Positions 1 through 8,045 of a stretch of DNA of 21,470 nucleotides are shown one piece after another. Within the stretch, counting starts at the first letter, position 1, and each line of letters begins with the position of its first letter. Origin of the DNA: JBBQZL01 sp038207745 (lineage in GTDB: Bacteria > Actinomycetota > Thermoleophilia > Solirubrobacterales > 70-9); contig JBBQZL010000018.1 in NCBI GenBank assembly GCA_038207745.1, positions 1 through 21,470 of the forward strand, written 5' to 3'. The position numbers and the translations under genes were made by a program. Under the pieces are notes generated by a model. That model was given only the letters and a program-made list of their open reading frames with translations. It made no database searches and had not been told where the DNA came from.

Positions 1-717
1 GCCGGCGGTGACATCCCGAAGCTGATCGCGCCGGTCCTGGCCGGAAACGCCGACATGGTCGTCGGCGACCGTCAGGTGAGCGAGATCGAGCACTTCTCGG
101 GAGCCAAGAAATCCCTGCAGCGCCTGGGGAGCTGGATCGTCCGGCAGCTCTCTGGAACCTCGATCACCGACACGACCTCGGGCTTTCGCGCCTACAGCCG
201 TGAGGCGGCATTGCAGCTCACGGTTGTCGACAACTACACATACACCCTGGAGAGCCTGATCCAGGCCGGCAAGCTGGCCCTGGCTGTCGATCAGGTCGAC
301 GTGGGCACCAATGCCAAGACTCGTGAGTCGCGCCTGTTCGCCTCAACAGGCGCCTATGTGCGCCGGAACGGGGTTGCGATCCTGAGGATCTACACCAGGT
401 ACGAGCCGCTCAGGGTCTTCACGGCCGGCGCCTTTGTGCTTCTGATCCTTGCCCTCGCGGCCTGGGCGCCATTCCTGATCGATTGGATCTTCAAGGGTGA
501 CGGCTCGGGTCACATCCAGTCGCTGATCCTTGGTGCGGTCCTGTTCATCGCATCCGTGCAGCTATTCGCGCTCGGGATCATCGGTGACCTGCTTGCCGCC
601 CAGCGGGTGATGACTCAGCGCGTATTCGAGCGGGTCCGCCGAGTCGAACTCAACCTGGGGGTCGAGCCGACGCATTACGAATCCGTCTCCCGGCCCGACA
701 AGGGTGACGACGCCTGA
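1..717 (+). CDS. Family 2 glycosyltransferase, C-terminal part (5' end outside window)
   Basis: The reading frame is open from base 1, so the N-terminal catalytic half lies upstream of the window. The visible part begins AGGDIPKLIAPVL and contains a D-T-T-S-G-F-R-A-Y-S motif typical of the C-terminal half of GT-A fold family 2 enzymes related to dolichol-phosphate mannose synthase and bacterial polyprenyl-phosphate glycosyltransferases. Two hydrophobic segments follow (around bases 417-490 and 510-600), as in enzymes that add a sugar to a lipid carrier at the inner face of the membrane. A basic tail ends the protein. The gene overlaps the flippase start by 14 bases, so the two are probably translated together and serve the same surface-glycan route. 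An internal ATG at 55 is not the true start, because homologous sequence continues upstream of it. The sugar donor and acceptor cannot be deduced. Confidence 0.85.
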   Translation, partial: AGGDIPKLIAPVLAGNADMVVGDRQVSEIEHFSGAKKSLQRLGSWIVRQLSGTSITDTTSGFRAYSREAALQLTVVDNYTYTLESLIQAGKLALAVDQVDVGTNAKTRESRLFASTGAYVRRNGVAILRIYTRYEPLRVFTAGAFVLLILALAAWAPFLIDWIFKGDGSGHIQSLILGAVLFIASVQLFALGIIGDLLAAQRVMTQRVFERVRRVELNLGVEPTHYESVSRPDKGDDA

Positions 718-2254
718 GGCGTCGCAGCTGATCTTGCTGGAGAGGTTCAGAAAGGGCACCGCCGCAATCGACGGCGGCACAGAACCCGGCGACGAGTCGG
801 CATCGTCGGCAATCGATTACGGCAAGACGGCCGGCTTTCTCTCGATCGGCGTCGGACTCACCGGGATCATCACCTACGCCTACTTCCTGATCGCCTCACA
901 TGTGCTGAGCGCCACCGACTACGGACAGATCGCGGTCGTCTGGTCCGCGATCTTCATCACTGTCTCAACCCTTTACAGGCCGATCGAGCAGCTGCTCTCA
1001 CGCCACGTATCCGAGCGCCTCAGCCTCGGCCAGACGACCCGGGAGCCGATGAAGGTTGCGGCAAAGATCCAGCTCGCCCTGGCCGCGGCCTTCGCGGTCG
1101 TCGCGCTGATCCTGCGAGGCCCGATCCAGAACGACCTGCTCGAAGGCAACGTAACCCTCTACTGGGTTTTCTTCCTCACCGTGCTCGGCTACGCGGCGAG
1201 CTACTTCGCCCGCGGATACCTGGCCGGAATGCGGCGCTTCGGCCTTTTCTCGTTGCTGATCATTTCCGAGTCGATCTTCAGGACGACGTTTGCAGTCGTC
1301 GTCGCGATCGGGCTGTTCAGCGGTCAGTCGGTGGTCGCGATGGGGATGATTGCCGCTCCGTGCCTGAGTCTGATCGTCGTACCCCTGGCGTTTGCCAGGC
1401 AGGGTGACAGGGGCGAGACCTCCGATGCGGATTCACCTGGTCTCGCAACCCCGGTCGAGACCGAGGAGAAGCACGGGTCGACCGAGCAGTCCCTCGCCGC
1501 CGCCGAGGAGGCGCTCGCCGCGGCCGAGGAGGCCGACGCGGCAGCTCCGGAGTTCAGCCTCGCCCACGGAACCGGATTTGCCGCCTCGGTGCTTGTGGTG
1601 ATGTTCAGCGAGCAGGTATTTCTCAATGCCGGGCCGCTGCTGATCCGCTCGACAGCCGGCGCCGCCGCAGCCGGTTACATCTTCAACGTGCTGATGATCG
1701 CACGGGCCCCCCTGCAGCTCTTCCAGGCAGTTTCCACGAGCCTCCTTCCCCACCTGACCCGTCTTCATCACGAAAGCGACGAGTCGAGCGGCGACGAGTT
1801 CCACAGCTCGATCCGGATGGTCATGCTCGGTGTAGCGGCATTCACGGCGGTGACCGCGATCGTGGTTCTAATCGCCGGGCCGAAGCTGATGCAGGTCGCC
1901 TTCTCCGACAAGTTCACCTACGACCGGCCCGGTCTGATCCTCGTGACGATCGGGATGGGACTCTACCTCTGCGCCGTTACCGTCAACCAGGCCTGCGTCG
2001 CCCAGGGTCAGGTGCGTCGGGTCTCGGCGAGGTGGATCGGATGCGCGATCTTCTTTGTCGGCTGGTGCCTGCTGACTGTGATCGGGGACGCCGCGCTGCG
2101 GATCGAGATCGGCTTCGCATTGACCGCGGCAATCCTCCTGGGCCTCTTGGCGCTCGTCTACACGCGTCCGCATGAGCGGATCGAGGACATCCCTGATTTC
2201 GGTCCCTCCGAGGGACCGGCGACGCGGCCGATCGGCACCGACGAAGGAACGTAG
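704..2254 (+). CDS. Polysaccharide/lipid-linked oligosaccharide flippase (Wzx/MATE-like membrane protein)
   Basis: A protein of 516 residues with about twelve hydrophobic segments, six in each half, as in the MOP superfamily exporters that flip undecaprenyl-linked sugars across the membrane. The N-terminal 40 residues are hydrophilic. The first helix is near residues 45-65 and the last near 468-488. The start is GTG at 704, inside the end of the glycosyltransferase gene. The central cytoplasmic loop (about residues 232-288) is unusually long and rich in Ala and Glu, with a short imperfect repeat (AAAEEALAAAEEADAAA). It separates the two lobes, and reading frame and codon use continue normally through it. 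The stop TAG shares its last base with the GTG of the next gene. Family membership rests on topology and composition rather than a diagnostic motif. A related lipid-II flippase type transporter is the main alternative. Confidence 0.75.
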   Translation: MTTPEASQLILLERFRKGTAAIDGGTEPGDESASSAIDYGKTAGFLSIGVGLTGIITYAYFLIASHVLSATDYGQIAVVWSAIFITVSTLYRPIEQLLSRHVSERLSLGQTTREPMKVAAKIQLALAAAFAVVALILRGPIQNDLLEGNVTLYWVFFLTVLGYAASYFARGYLAGMRRFGLFSLLIISESIFRTTFAVVVAIGLFSGQSVVAMGMIAAPCLSLIVVPLAFARQGDRGETSDADSPGLATPVETEEKHGSTEQSLAAAEEALAAAEEADAAAPEFSLAHGTGFAASVLVVMFSEQVFLNAGPLLIRSTAGAAAAGYIFNVLMIARAPLQLFQAVSTSLLPHLTRLHHESDESSGDEFHSSIRMVMLGVAAFTAVTAIVVLIAGPKLMQVAFSDKFTYDRPGLILVTIGMGLYLCAVTVNQACVAQGQVRRVSARWIGCAIFFVGWCLLTVIGDAALRIEIGFALTAAILLGLLALVYTRPHERIEDIPDFGPSEGPATRPIGTDEGT

Positions 2255-4062
2255 TGGGTGACCTGACCGGCAACGACGGGCTGCTGATCCTTCTGGGAGG
2301 CGCCCTGCTCGCGGCCGGCATAGGCGGCGCCCTCCTGGCCGACCGCATCCGTGTCCCCGGATTACTGCTCTTCCTCGGCCTCGGGATGCTGGCCGGGTCG
2401 GAGGGGATCGGCGGGATCGAGTTCAAGGATGCCGAGCTGACCCGGACTCTCGGGACCATCGGCCTCGTCCTGATCCTCTTCGAGGGTGGTCTGACCGCCG
2501 GATGGAAGGAGATCCGCCCCGTCCTGGGCACGGCTCTATCGCTGGCGACCCTCGGAACGATCATCACCGCCGGACTCGCAGGCGTTGCCGCCCATCTGAT
2601 CTTTGGGGTCGATTGGCTTCTGGCCATGGTCGTGGGCTCCGCGATCGCCGCCACCGACAGCGCCGCGATCTTCGCGGTCCTGCGCGGGTCGAATCTCGAG
2701 AGGAAGGTCGCGAGGACGCTCGAGGGCGAGTCGGGGATGAACGACCCGGTCGCCCAGCTGCTGGTGATCGGATTCATCGAGTGGATCAACGATCCTTCGT
2801 ACGGATTCGTCGACATGGCCGGGTTGATGGTTTTCAAGCTGGCGGTCGGGGCGGCCTTTGGACTGATGCTCGGCAAGCTCGCCGCGATGGCATTCCGGAG
2901 GATCGACCTGCCGACCGAGGGCATCTATCCGGTTGCCTCGATGGCCGTCGCGGCGCTTGCCTTCGGCCTCACCGAGGTGGTCCACGGTTCCGGCCTCTTC
3001 GCGGTCTATCTGACCGCGCTTGCCCTCGGCACCGGTGACCTGCCCGCCAGACGCACGATCGTGGCCTTCCACCAGGGTGTCGCCTGGGTCGCCCAGATCG
3101 GCCTCTTCTTCCTGCTCGGTCTGCTCGTCTTCCCGAGCGAGCTGCTTGACATCGCCTGGAAGGGGATTCTGCTCTCGGCCGCCCTGATCCTCGTCGCGAG
3201 GCCGATCGCGGCATTCATCGGCAGCTTCCCGGGCGGCTTCACCAACGCCGAGCGCCTGATGCTCGGATGGGCCGGACTGCGAGGCGCAACCCCGATCTGG
3301 CTTGCGACATTCCCGGTTGTCGCCGGGATCGAGAGCAGCGTCCTGCTCTTCGACATCGCCTTCTTCGTCGTCGTCACCTCGACACTGATCCAGGGTGCCA
3401 CCTTCGAACCCCTGGCCAGGCGGCTCGGGCTCACGAGCGATGAGCCGGCCCTGGCGCCGCATCTCTTCGAGTCTGGCCGGATCCGGCAGCTCGGCAGCGA
3501 CGTGATCGCCTGTCGGGTTCGGCCCGGAGCTGCCGCGGCCGGCCACCCGATCAGGGACCTGGGCCTGCCGCGGGAGTCGGTTCTAAACGTGATCGTCAGA
3601 GAGGGTACGGCGATCCCACCGCGTGGATCAACGGTGATCAACGAGGGCGATGAGCTCCATCTGATGGTTCGCAGCAGGTACCGCGACGAGGTTTCGGACC
3701 TGATGAAGGTCTGGCACGACGGGCCGATCGGGTTGCCAACCCCCCAGCCCCTGCCGCTGCGAGGCGCGCCGCAGATCTTCTCGGTCCGCCCCGCGAGCGC
3801 CGGAACCGACGATCCCTCCAATCCGTCAACCGTCAACGGAATCCGCGTCGCGTCGAGAATTCGCAGCCGCCGCGACCGCCCTGGTGCGCTCGTATCCCTG
3901 GTTGATGGGCGCTATGCGGTCACCGGCACCGATGTGGTTGCAGTCGGCGGCAGACGCGGGATCAGCGATTGGTGCGAGGGCCGGTCGAGACGCGCCGTAA
4001 GCGATCCGATCGAGCGGAGCTGGTGGCAGGAGGTCGCCGGCGCCCTGAGCGCCCGCGGCTAG
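2254..4062 (+). CDS. CPA1-family K+(Na+)/H+ antiporter, NhaP2/CvrA type, with TrkA-C domain
   Basis: A 602-residue protein. Residues about 8-390 form the exchanger membrane domain with family motifs FEGGL (near 77), ATDSAAIFAVL (about 132-142), the ion-binding-site motif EGESGMNDP (about 157-165) and GLRGATPIWLATFP (about 343-356). Residues about 412-480 resemble a TrkA-C (RCK-C) ligand-binding domain, followed by a poorly recognised tail of about 120 residues. Proteins of this build exchange cytoplasmic K+ or Na+ for H+ and are gated through the soluble domain. The start is GTG at 2254, sharing a base with the flippase stop, with an AAGGA site five bases upstream. Co-translation with the flippase is likely. 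Ion preference cannot be read from the sequence. Confidence 0.9.
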   Translation: MGDLTGNDGLLILLGGALLAAGIGGALLADRIRVPGLLLFLGLGMLAGSEGIGGIEFKDAELTRTLGTIGLVLILFEGGLTAGWKEIRPVLGTALSLATLGTIITAGLAGVAAHLIFGVDWLLAMVVGSAIAATDSAAIFAVLRGSNLERKVARTLEGESGMNDPVAQLLVIGFIEWINDPSYGFVDMAGLMVFKLAVGAAFGLMLGKLAAMAFRRIDLPTEGIYPVASMAVAALAFGLTEVVHGSGLFAVYLTALALGTGDLPARRTIVAFHQGVAWVAQIGLFFLLGLLVFPSELLDIAWKGILLSAALILVARPIAAFIGSFPGGFTNAERLMLGWAGLRGATPIWLATFPVVAGIESSVLLFDIAFFVVVTSTLIQGATFEPLARRLGLTSDEPALAPHLFESGRIRQLGSDVIACRVRPGAAAAGHPIRDLGLPRESVLNVIVREGTAIPPRGSTVINEGDELHLMVRSRYRDEVSDLMKVWHDGPIGLPTPQPLPLRGAPQIFSVRPASAGTDDPSNPSTVNGIRVASRIRSRRDRPGALVSLVDGRYAVTGTDVVAVGGRRGISDWCEGRSRRAVSDPIERSWWQEVAGALSARG

Positions 4063-4085
4063 CTTCTGGCCCCGGCTCACGGCTG

Positions 4086-4102
4086 CCGGCCGGGCCGGCC
4101 GG
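4086..4102. terminator. GC-rich hairpin between convergent genes, possible bidirectional terminator
   Basis: Arms CCGGCC and GGCCGG flank a five-base GGGCC spacer in the 53-base gap between the antiporter stop and the rpe stop. The symmetry would serve both directions. No T-tract follows on either strand, so intrinsic termination is only a suggestion. The position between converging operons is the main argument. Confidence 0.3.
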
Positions 4103-4115
4103 TGCCTGGGCTTGG

Positions 4116-4802
4116 CTACTCGGCGCCGGCGGCGGACGCGATGGCTCGGTATGCCTCGGCTGGATCCTCAGCGCCGAAAATTGCGGAACCGGCGACCATA
4201 AGGCTTGCGCCGGCCTCGGCGAGGCTGCCGGCGGTTGACGAATCCACGCCACCGTCGACCTCGATCACGGCACCGCCGATCAACGGGACGAGCCGGCGGA
4301 CCTTGCCCGGCGAGGTCGGGATGAACGGCTGGCCACCCCATCCGGGATTCACGGTCATGCAGAGGATCAGGTCCGCAACTCCCCGGACCTCGGAGACGGC
4401 CTCGACCGGGGTTCCGGGATTGATTGCAAGTCCGGCCAGACAGCCTGCCTCACGGATTGCTCCGAGGGTGCGGTTGATGTGCGGAGTTGCCTCGGCGTGA
4501 AAGGTGATGCAGTCTGCACCGGCCTTCGCGAACTCGTCGAGATGGCGATCCGGGTTCTCGATCATCAGATGGACATCGAGCACGCCACCGGCCGAGTGCA
4601 CCTGGTCGGAGATCGCCGAGGCCACGAGGGGGCCGATCGTGATCGGCGGTACGAAATGGCCATCCATGACATCGAAGTGGATCACCCTCGCGCCTGCGTC
4701 CATGACCTCGGCAACCGCGGCGCCCAGCCCCGAGAAGTCGGCCGAGAGAATCGACGGGGCTATCCGTCGCGAGTGAAAGATCTGGTCTCTGGTGCCGGTC
4801 AT
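4116..4802 (-). CDS. rpe: Ribulose-phosphate 3-epimerase
   Basis: Converts D-ribulose 5-phosphate to D-xylulose 5-phosphate in the cytoplasmic pentose phosphate pathway. At 228 residues it has the usual length. Family signatures are IAPSILSADF (14-23), HFDVMDGHFVPP (42-53), DVHLMIENP (76-84), MTVNPGWGGQ (149-158) and EVDGGVD (181-187). The metal ligands correspond to His42, Asp44, His78 and Asp183, and all are present. The frame stays open upstream to 4973, but the ATG at 4802 is preferred: it forms an ATGA overlap with the stop of the zinc-ribbon gene, and the family N-terminus begins just after it. It is the last gene of the priA-fmt-rsmB operon, a position also seen for rpe in other Actinobacteria. 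Confidence 0.96.
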   Translation of the reverse strand: MTGTRDQIFHSRRIAPSILSADFSGLGAAVAEVMDAGARVIHFDVMDGHFVPPITIGPLVASAISDQVHSAGGVLDVHLMIENPDRHLDEFAKAGADCITFHAEATPHINRTLGAIREAGCLAGLAINPGTPVEAVSEVRGVADLILCMTVNPGWGGQPFIPTSPGKVRRLVPLIGGAVIEVDGGVDSSTAGSLAEAGASLMVAGSAIFGAEDPAEAYRAIASAAGAE

Positions 4803-5029
4803 ATGTGTCTCAACATCGAGTGCTGGCAGTGTTGGCAGGTCATATCCTCGGTTGTGCTCATCCGGGCGATCGTCTGATGCTCGCCGCAGTTTGGACATTG
4901 GGAGACAAGCTCGAAGCGGCGCAGACAGTACACGCAGCGAAAGCGCCCGGCCATCTGGGTCGGCCGAAGCCATGGCTCACCACAGCCGGGACACTTTGGT
5001 CTCGATGTCGATGTGCCTGGTTCAGTCAC
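4799..5029 (-). CDS. Small zinc-ribbon protein with four CxxC pairs (YfgJ/DUF1407-like)
   Basis: A 76-residue protein with eight cysteines in four CxxC pairs at residues 13/16, 32/35, 45/48 and 65/68. The first and third pairs read CPGCG and CPNCG. This is the pattern of two consecutive zinc ribbons. The arrangement (CPxC, about 15 residues, CxxC, about 9 residues, CPxC, about 16 residues, CxxC) resembles the uncharacterised E. coli YfgJ family; that resemblance is from memory and unsearched. The start is GTG at 5029 with AGAGGA five bases upstream. The stop overlaps the rpe ATG (ATGA), so it belongs to the rsmB-rpe operon and may be translationally coupled to rpe. No enzymatic motif is visible, and zinc-dependent binding of nucleic acid or protein is the usual guess for such folds. 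The base directly upstream of the GTG ends an in-frame TAG (see the tiny ORF). Confidence 0.8.
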   Translation of the reverse strand: MTEPGTSTSRPKCPGCGEPWLRPTQMAGRFRCVYCLRRFELVSQCPNCGEHQTIARMSTTEDMTCQHCQHSMLRHI

Positions 5030-5104
5030 CTATTCCTCTTCGCCTTCGATTTGGGCCGCCTGATCCGGAATCATCGCTGCTTCGGCCGCTTCGTGATTCT
5101 TCAC
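5030..5104 (-). CDS. Possible 24-codon ORF bridging rsmB and the zinc-ribbon gene
   Basis: The gap between the rsmB stop and the zinc-ribbon start is fully open in one frame. A GTG at 5104 forms a GTGA overlap with the rsmB stop, the same junction used by fmt/rsmB and def/fmt. The frame runs 24 codons and ends in TAG at 5030, immediately before the GTG of the zinc-ribbon gene and in the same frame. The peptide is acidic (ends QIEGEEE), and the codons for EEE also supply the AGAGGA site of the next gene. Third positions are less GC-rich than in the neighbours, which argues against a conserved protein. It may be a coupling ORF, the former N-terminus of the zinc-ribbon protein cut by an amber codon, or chance. 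Confidence 0.25.
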   Translation of the reverse strand: MKNHEAAEAAMIPDQAAQIEGEEE

Positions 5105-6471
5105 CTTCGACGGACCAGTCTTGCGATGAAGAATCCGGTCGTGCCGTCGCGATCAGGGCGGATCTGGAGGAAGCGGGGATCGTGCGCTGAAGCAAGGCCG
5201 GGAAACCGCGCCCCGAGGTCATCGGCGGACAGGGCGGTGATGTCGCCCTGCCCGGAGCGGTCGAGCAATGCGTTGACCCCTTCTTCGTTTTCCTCGCGCG
5301 AGATCGTGCAGGTTGAGTAGACCATCGTTCCGCCGGGGCGCAGTGAGCTCGCGGCTGTTTCCAGGAGCCTGGTCTGGAGTTCGACCAGCCTCTCGATCAT
5401 CGCCGGTGACTTTCTCCAACGGGCATCGGGGCGAGATGCGAGCGCTCCGAGATCCGAGCAGGGCGCGTCGAGGAGGACGCGGTCAAAACGATCGCCGAAG
5501 CTGAACTCCGCGGCATCGGTCTCGATCACGGTCACGGAGCGGATCCCGAGGCGATCGGCCTGTTCGGAGACCTCCGCCGCCCGGTCGGAGTCGGATTCGA
5601 TCGAGATCACCTCGCCGTGGTTCCCCATCCGGGCCACGATCTGCCCGGTCTTGGTTCCCGGCCCAGAACAGAGGTCGAGTATCTGCTCCCCCGGGCGTGG
5701 GTCGAGCAGGGCGACGACGGCGGCCGAGGCCCGTGACTGCGGCGTCACCAATCCCTGGGCGATCAGCGGCTCGGCGGCCGCGAGACTCCCGGCCAGGACC
5801 ATCATCTCCGGCACATCGAGGGGTTCCGGGCCTGGTGCCGGGGAGGCATCCAGCCCCGCTTCCCCAAGCAGTTCGAGGCCGGCCTGGGGATCGAGGCGAA
5901 GCGTGTTTATCCGCAGGGCGCGCTCGGCAGGGAGATTTGCCGTGGCGAGCAGTGAACGGGCGTCTTCCGGGCCCAGCTCCTCCCACCACTTCTTGACCAG
6001 CCACTCCGGCGCCGAGTGCGCAATTGCGGCCGCTGACTGCGTTGAGTCGTCACGGAGCCGGCGATCGATTGCGTCGGCTTCGCGCACCGCTCGCCTGAGC
6101 AGCGCATTGACGAACCCCGAGGCATGGGACGCCCCGGCGTTCTTGACCAGCTCGACGGACTGATCGACGGCGGCATGGGGGGCCGTGCCCTCCGAAAACA
6201 GGATCTCGTAGAAGCCGAGTCTCAGTGCAGCCAGGACCGGCGCATCCAGGGACCCGGAGCGGCGGTTGCCGAAACGTGAGATCAGCGCATCAGACGTCCC
6301 GCGCCGCTGCACGGCGCCATAGGCGAGTCGCATTGCCTGCGCCCGGTCCCGGCCCTCGAGCCCCTCCGTCTCGGCGAGGCGCCGAAATGCAACGTCGGTG
6401 AAGGCACCGTCCTCGAAGGTCTCCCGGATCGCAGCAAAGGCAACCCGCCTTGCCGCCGTGACCTCGCTCAC
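5101..6471 (-). CDS. rsmB: 16S rRNA (cytosine-967-C5)-methyltransferase RsmB/Sun
   Basis: Methylates C5 of a cytosine in helix 31 of 16S rRNA, using S-adenosylmethionine. The 456 residues split into an N-terminal NusB-like RNA-binding domain (about 1-130) and a Rossmann methyltransferase domain (about 240-452). The AdoMet-binding loop LDLCSGPGTKTG is at 266-277. The two family cysteines are in DAPCS (Cys338) and STCTI (Cys388, the nucleophile position in E. coli RsmB). The C-terminus GFFIARL is typical. The GTG start at 6471 overlaps the fmt stop as GTGA, matching the operon's style. Some Actinobacteria also carry this gene between fmt and rpe. Confidence 0.95.
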   Translation of the reverse strand: MSEVTAARRVAFAAIRETFEDGAFTDVAFRRLAETEGLEGRDRAQAMRLAYGAVQRRGTSDALISRFGNRRSGSLDAPVLAALRLGFYEILFSEGTAPHAAVDQSVELVKNAGASHASGFVNALLRRAVREADAIDRRLRDDSTQSAAAIAHSAPEWLVKKWWEELGPEDARSLLATANLPAERALRINTLRLDPQAGLELLGEAGLDASPAPGPEPLDVPEMMVLAGSLAAAEPLIAQGLVTPQSRASAAVVALLDPRPGEQILDLCSGPGTKTGQIVARMGNHGEVISIESDSDRAAEVSEQADRLGIRSVTVIETDAAEFSFGDRFDRVLLDAPCSDLGALASRPDARWRKSPAMIERLVELQTRLLETAASSLRPGGTMVYSTCTISREENEEGVNALLDRSGQGDITALSADDLGARFPGLASAHDPRFLQIRPDRDGTTGFFIARLVRRR

Positions 6472-7400
6472 AAGCTCAAAACCCGGGAAGGCGGCGCGTT
6501 GCCACGGAGGTAGTCGGCTGCCGGCATCGGTCGTCTGCCGGGCGGTTGGACAAGATCGAGGCGAAGGGCATCCCGGATCGCCCCTGCTCCACAGCCGAGA
6601 AACAGCTCGCCCTCGATGGCGGCCAGTTCACCGGCAGCCAGGTCCAGATCCACGGCAGTGCAGCCTCGGACCCCAAGCCGTTCGTCCTCTGTGAGCTGCA
6701 GATAGGCGCCGATGTGAGGGGTCAGACCACGGACAAGACGGGAGAGCCGGTCAGCCGGCATTGACGGATCGATGCGGCGTTCAGCGGGCTCGATCTTCTC
6801 CGCATAGGTCGCTCCCGCCTCCGCCTGCTCCGTGAAATCAAGCTCTCCCCGTTCACTCTTGCCCAGGGATTCGACAAGCAGCTCACCCCCGGTTTCGGCG
6901 AGGCGCCGCGAGAGCGAGCCGTAGTTCTCGTCCGCTCCGATAACGATCTCCTCGCGCATGGCGACGGGACCGGAGTCGAGGCCCTCGGTCAACCGGATGA
7001 TGCAGACACCGGTTGCCGCGTCCCCCTCGATGATCGCGCGTTCAACCGGCGCCGCACCACGCCACCTGGGCAGCAGCGAGGGATGGACGTTGAGGATCAG
7101 CCGATCGGAGAGCAGCGGCTCGCGGATGATCTGCCCAAATGCGCAGACGGCCAGCGGTTGCGCTCCCGTTTCGCGGATCTTCGCAACGGGCTCCGGCTGA
7201 TTGACGTCGGCGGTCTGAAGCAGTGCAAGATCCAGCTCCTGCGCCATGGCCGCGACCGGACATGGCACCGTGTGACGACCACGCCCCCTGGGGCGATCGG
7301 GTGGAGTGACGACCAGCACCGGCGCGCGACCGCTCTCGGCCAGGCGGCGGAGGATCGTCGCCGCAAACTCGGAGGTGCCCAGATAGACGGGACGGCTCAC
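6468..7400 (-). CDS. fmt: Methionyl-tRNA formyltransferase
   Basis: Formylates Met-tRNAfMet with 10-formyltetrahydrofolate so that initiation can use formylmethionine. The 310 residues have the expected length. The folate-site motif NVHPSLLPRWRGAAP is at 104-118, and the catalytic triad positions Asn104, His106 and Asp142 (EGLDSGP) are present. The C-terminal 100 residues form the OB-like tRNA-binding domain. The GTG start at 7400 overlaps the def stop as GTGA, so deformylase and formyltransferase are coupled, as in many bacteria. Confidence 0.97.
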   Translation of the reverse strand: MSRPVYLGTSEFAATILRRLAESGRAPVLVVTPPDRPRGRGRHTVPCPVAAMAQELDLALLQTADVNQPEPVAKIRETGAQPLAVCAFGQIIREPLLSDRLILNVHPSLLPRWRGAAPVERAIIEGDAATGVCIIRLTEGLDSGPVAMREEIVIGADENYGSLSRRLAETGGELLVESLGKSERGELDFTEQAEAGATYAEKIEPAERRIDPSMPADRLSRLVRGLTPHIGAYLQLTEDERLGVRGCTAVDLDLAAGELAAIEGELFLGCGAGAIRDALRLDLVQPPGRRPMPAADYLRGNAPPSRVLSL

Positions 7401-8035
7401 GCCTCGCCGACGCCGTCTTCTTCAGCATCGTCATCGTCAGACCCGGGTGGGGCGTAGCTCTCGCTGTTGCGGAGGGCCCGAAGGGCTCCCTTGCGCTGCG
7501 CACGGTTGGTTCGATCCAGCATCAGAACTCCATCGAGGTGGTCGATCTCGTGCTGGAGGACTCGCGCCTCCAGACCCGATGCCTCGATGAGGAGAGGCTC
7601 GCCGTGCTGGCCAAAACCAGTGACCCTGATGTGGAGGGGCCGCTCGACATCGACAACCACGCGAGACAGGCTCAGGCACCCCTCCTCGACCGTGTTCGAT
7701 TGATCAGACAGCCACTCGATCTCGGGATTGACCAGGGCCGACGGTTCTGCGTCCGCATTCGACTGGAAGACCAGGAAGCGCTTCAGCAGGCCAACCTGGG
7801 TTGCGGCAAGCCCTACACCCATCGCGTCATACATGAGGCTGAACATCCGGGATATGTCCGCGCGCAGGTCGTCGTCAAACTCGGTAATCGGCGTGCCGCG
7901 GCTCTTCAGGATCGGGTCACCGAATTGGACAACCTTCGAAAGCGCGATCGACCTCCGCTCCAGGGCTTCTTCGTCGACCCCCCCGAATTCCTCTTCTTCC
8001 TGCTCCTCGACGGGAGCTGATGCCTGCTCGCTCAT
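7397..8035 (-). CDS. def: Peptide deformylase
   Basis: Removes the formyl group from the N-terminal methionine of new proteins, using a metal ion. All three family motifs are present: GVGLAATQVG (73-82), EGCLS (118-122) and HEIDHLDG (162-169), supplying the Cys and two His ligands and the catalytic Glu. At 212 residues it is longer than many homologues because of an acidic N-terminal extension of about 30 residues (EEQEEEEF) and an acidic C-terminal tail (SDDDDAEED). The ATG at 8035 is chosen because it follows the preceding gene's stop by ten bases; the frame is open to 8086, but that would overlap the GGDEF gene. No clear Shine-Dalgarno site precedes it, so coupling to the upstream gene is likely. 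Confidence 0.95.
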   Translation of the reverse strand: MSEQASAPVEEQEEEEFGGVDEEALERRSIALSKVVQFGDPILKSRGTPITEFDDDLRADISRMFSLMYDAMGVGLAATQVGLLKRFLVFQSNADAEPSALVNPEIEWLSDQSNTVEEGCLSLSRVVVDVERPLHIRVTGFGQHGEPLLIEASGLEARVLQHEIDHLDGVLMLDRTNRAQRKGALRALRNSESYAPPGSDDDDAEEDGVGEA

Positions 8036-8045
8036 TGGAGCGATT

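Noticed and set aside
1983..2924. - strand open frame of 313 codons spanning the flippase/antiporter junction
   Set aside because: Low-complexity Pro/Ser/Arg/Ala composition, antisense to two well-supported genes.
2536..3546. Long - strand open frame (336 codons) opposite the antiporter gene
   Set aside because: Asp/Glu/Arg/Gly-rich sequence typical of the antisense of a GC-rich gene; the + strand frame has clear motifs and topology.
4803..4973. N-terminal extension of rpe to 4973
   Set aside because: It would overlap the zinc-ribbon gene and does not resemble the family; the ATGA junction at 4802 explains the start.
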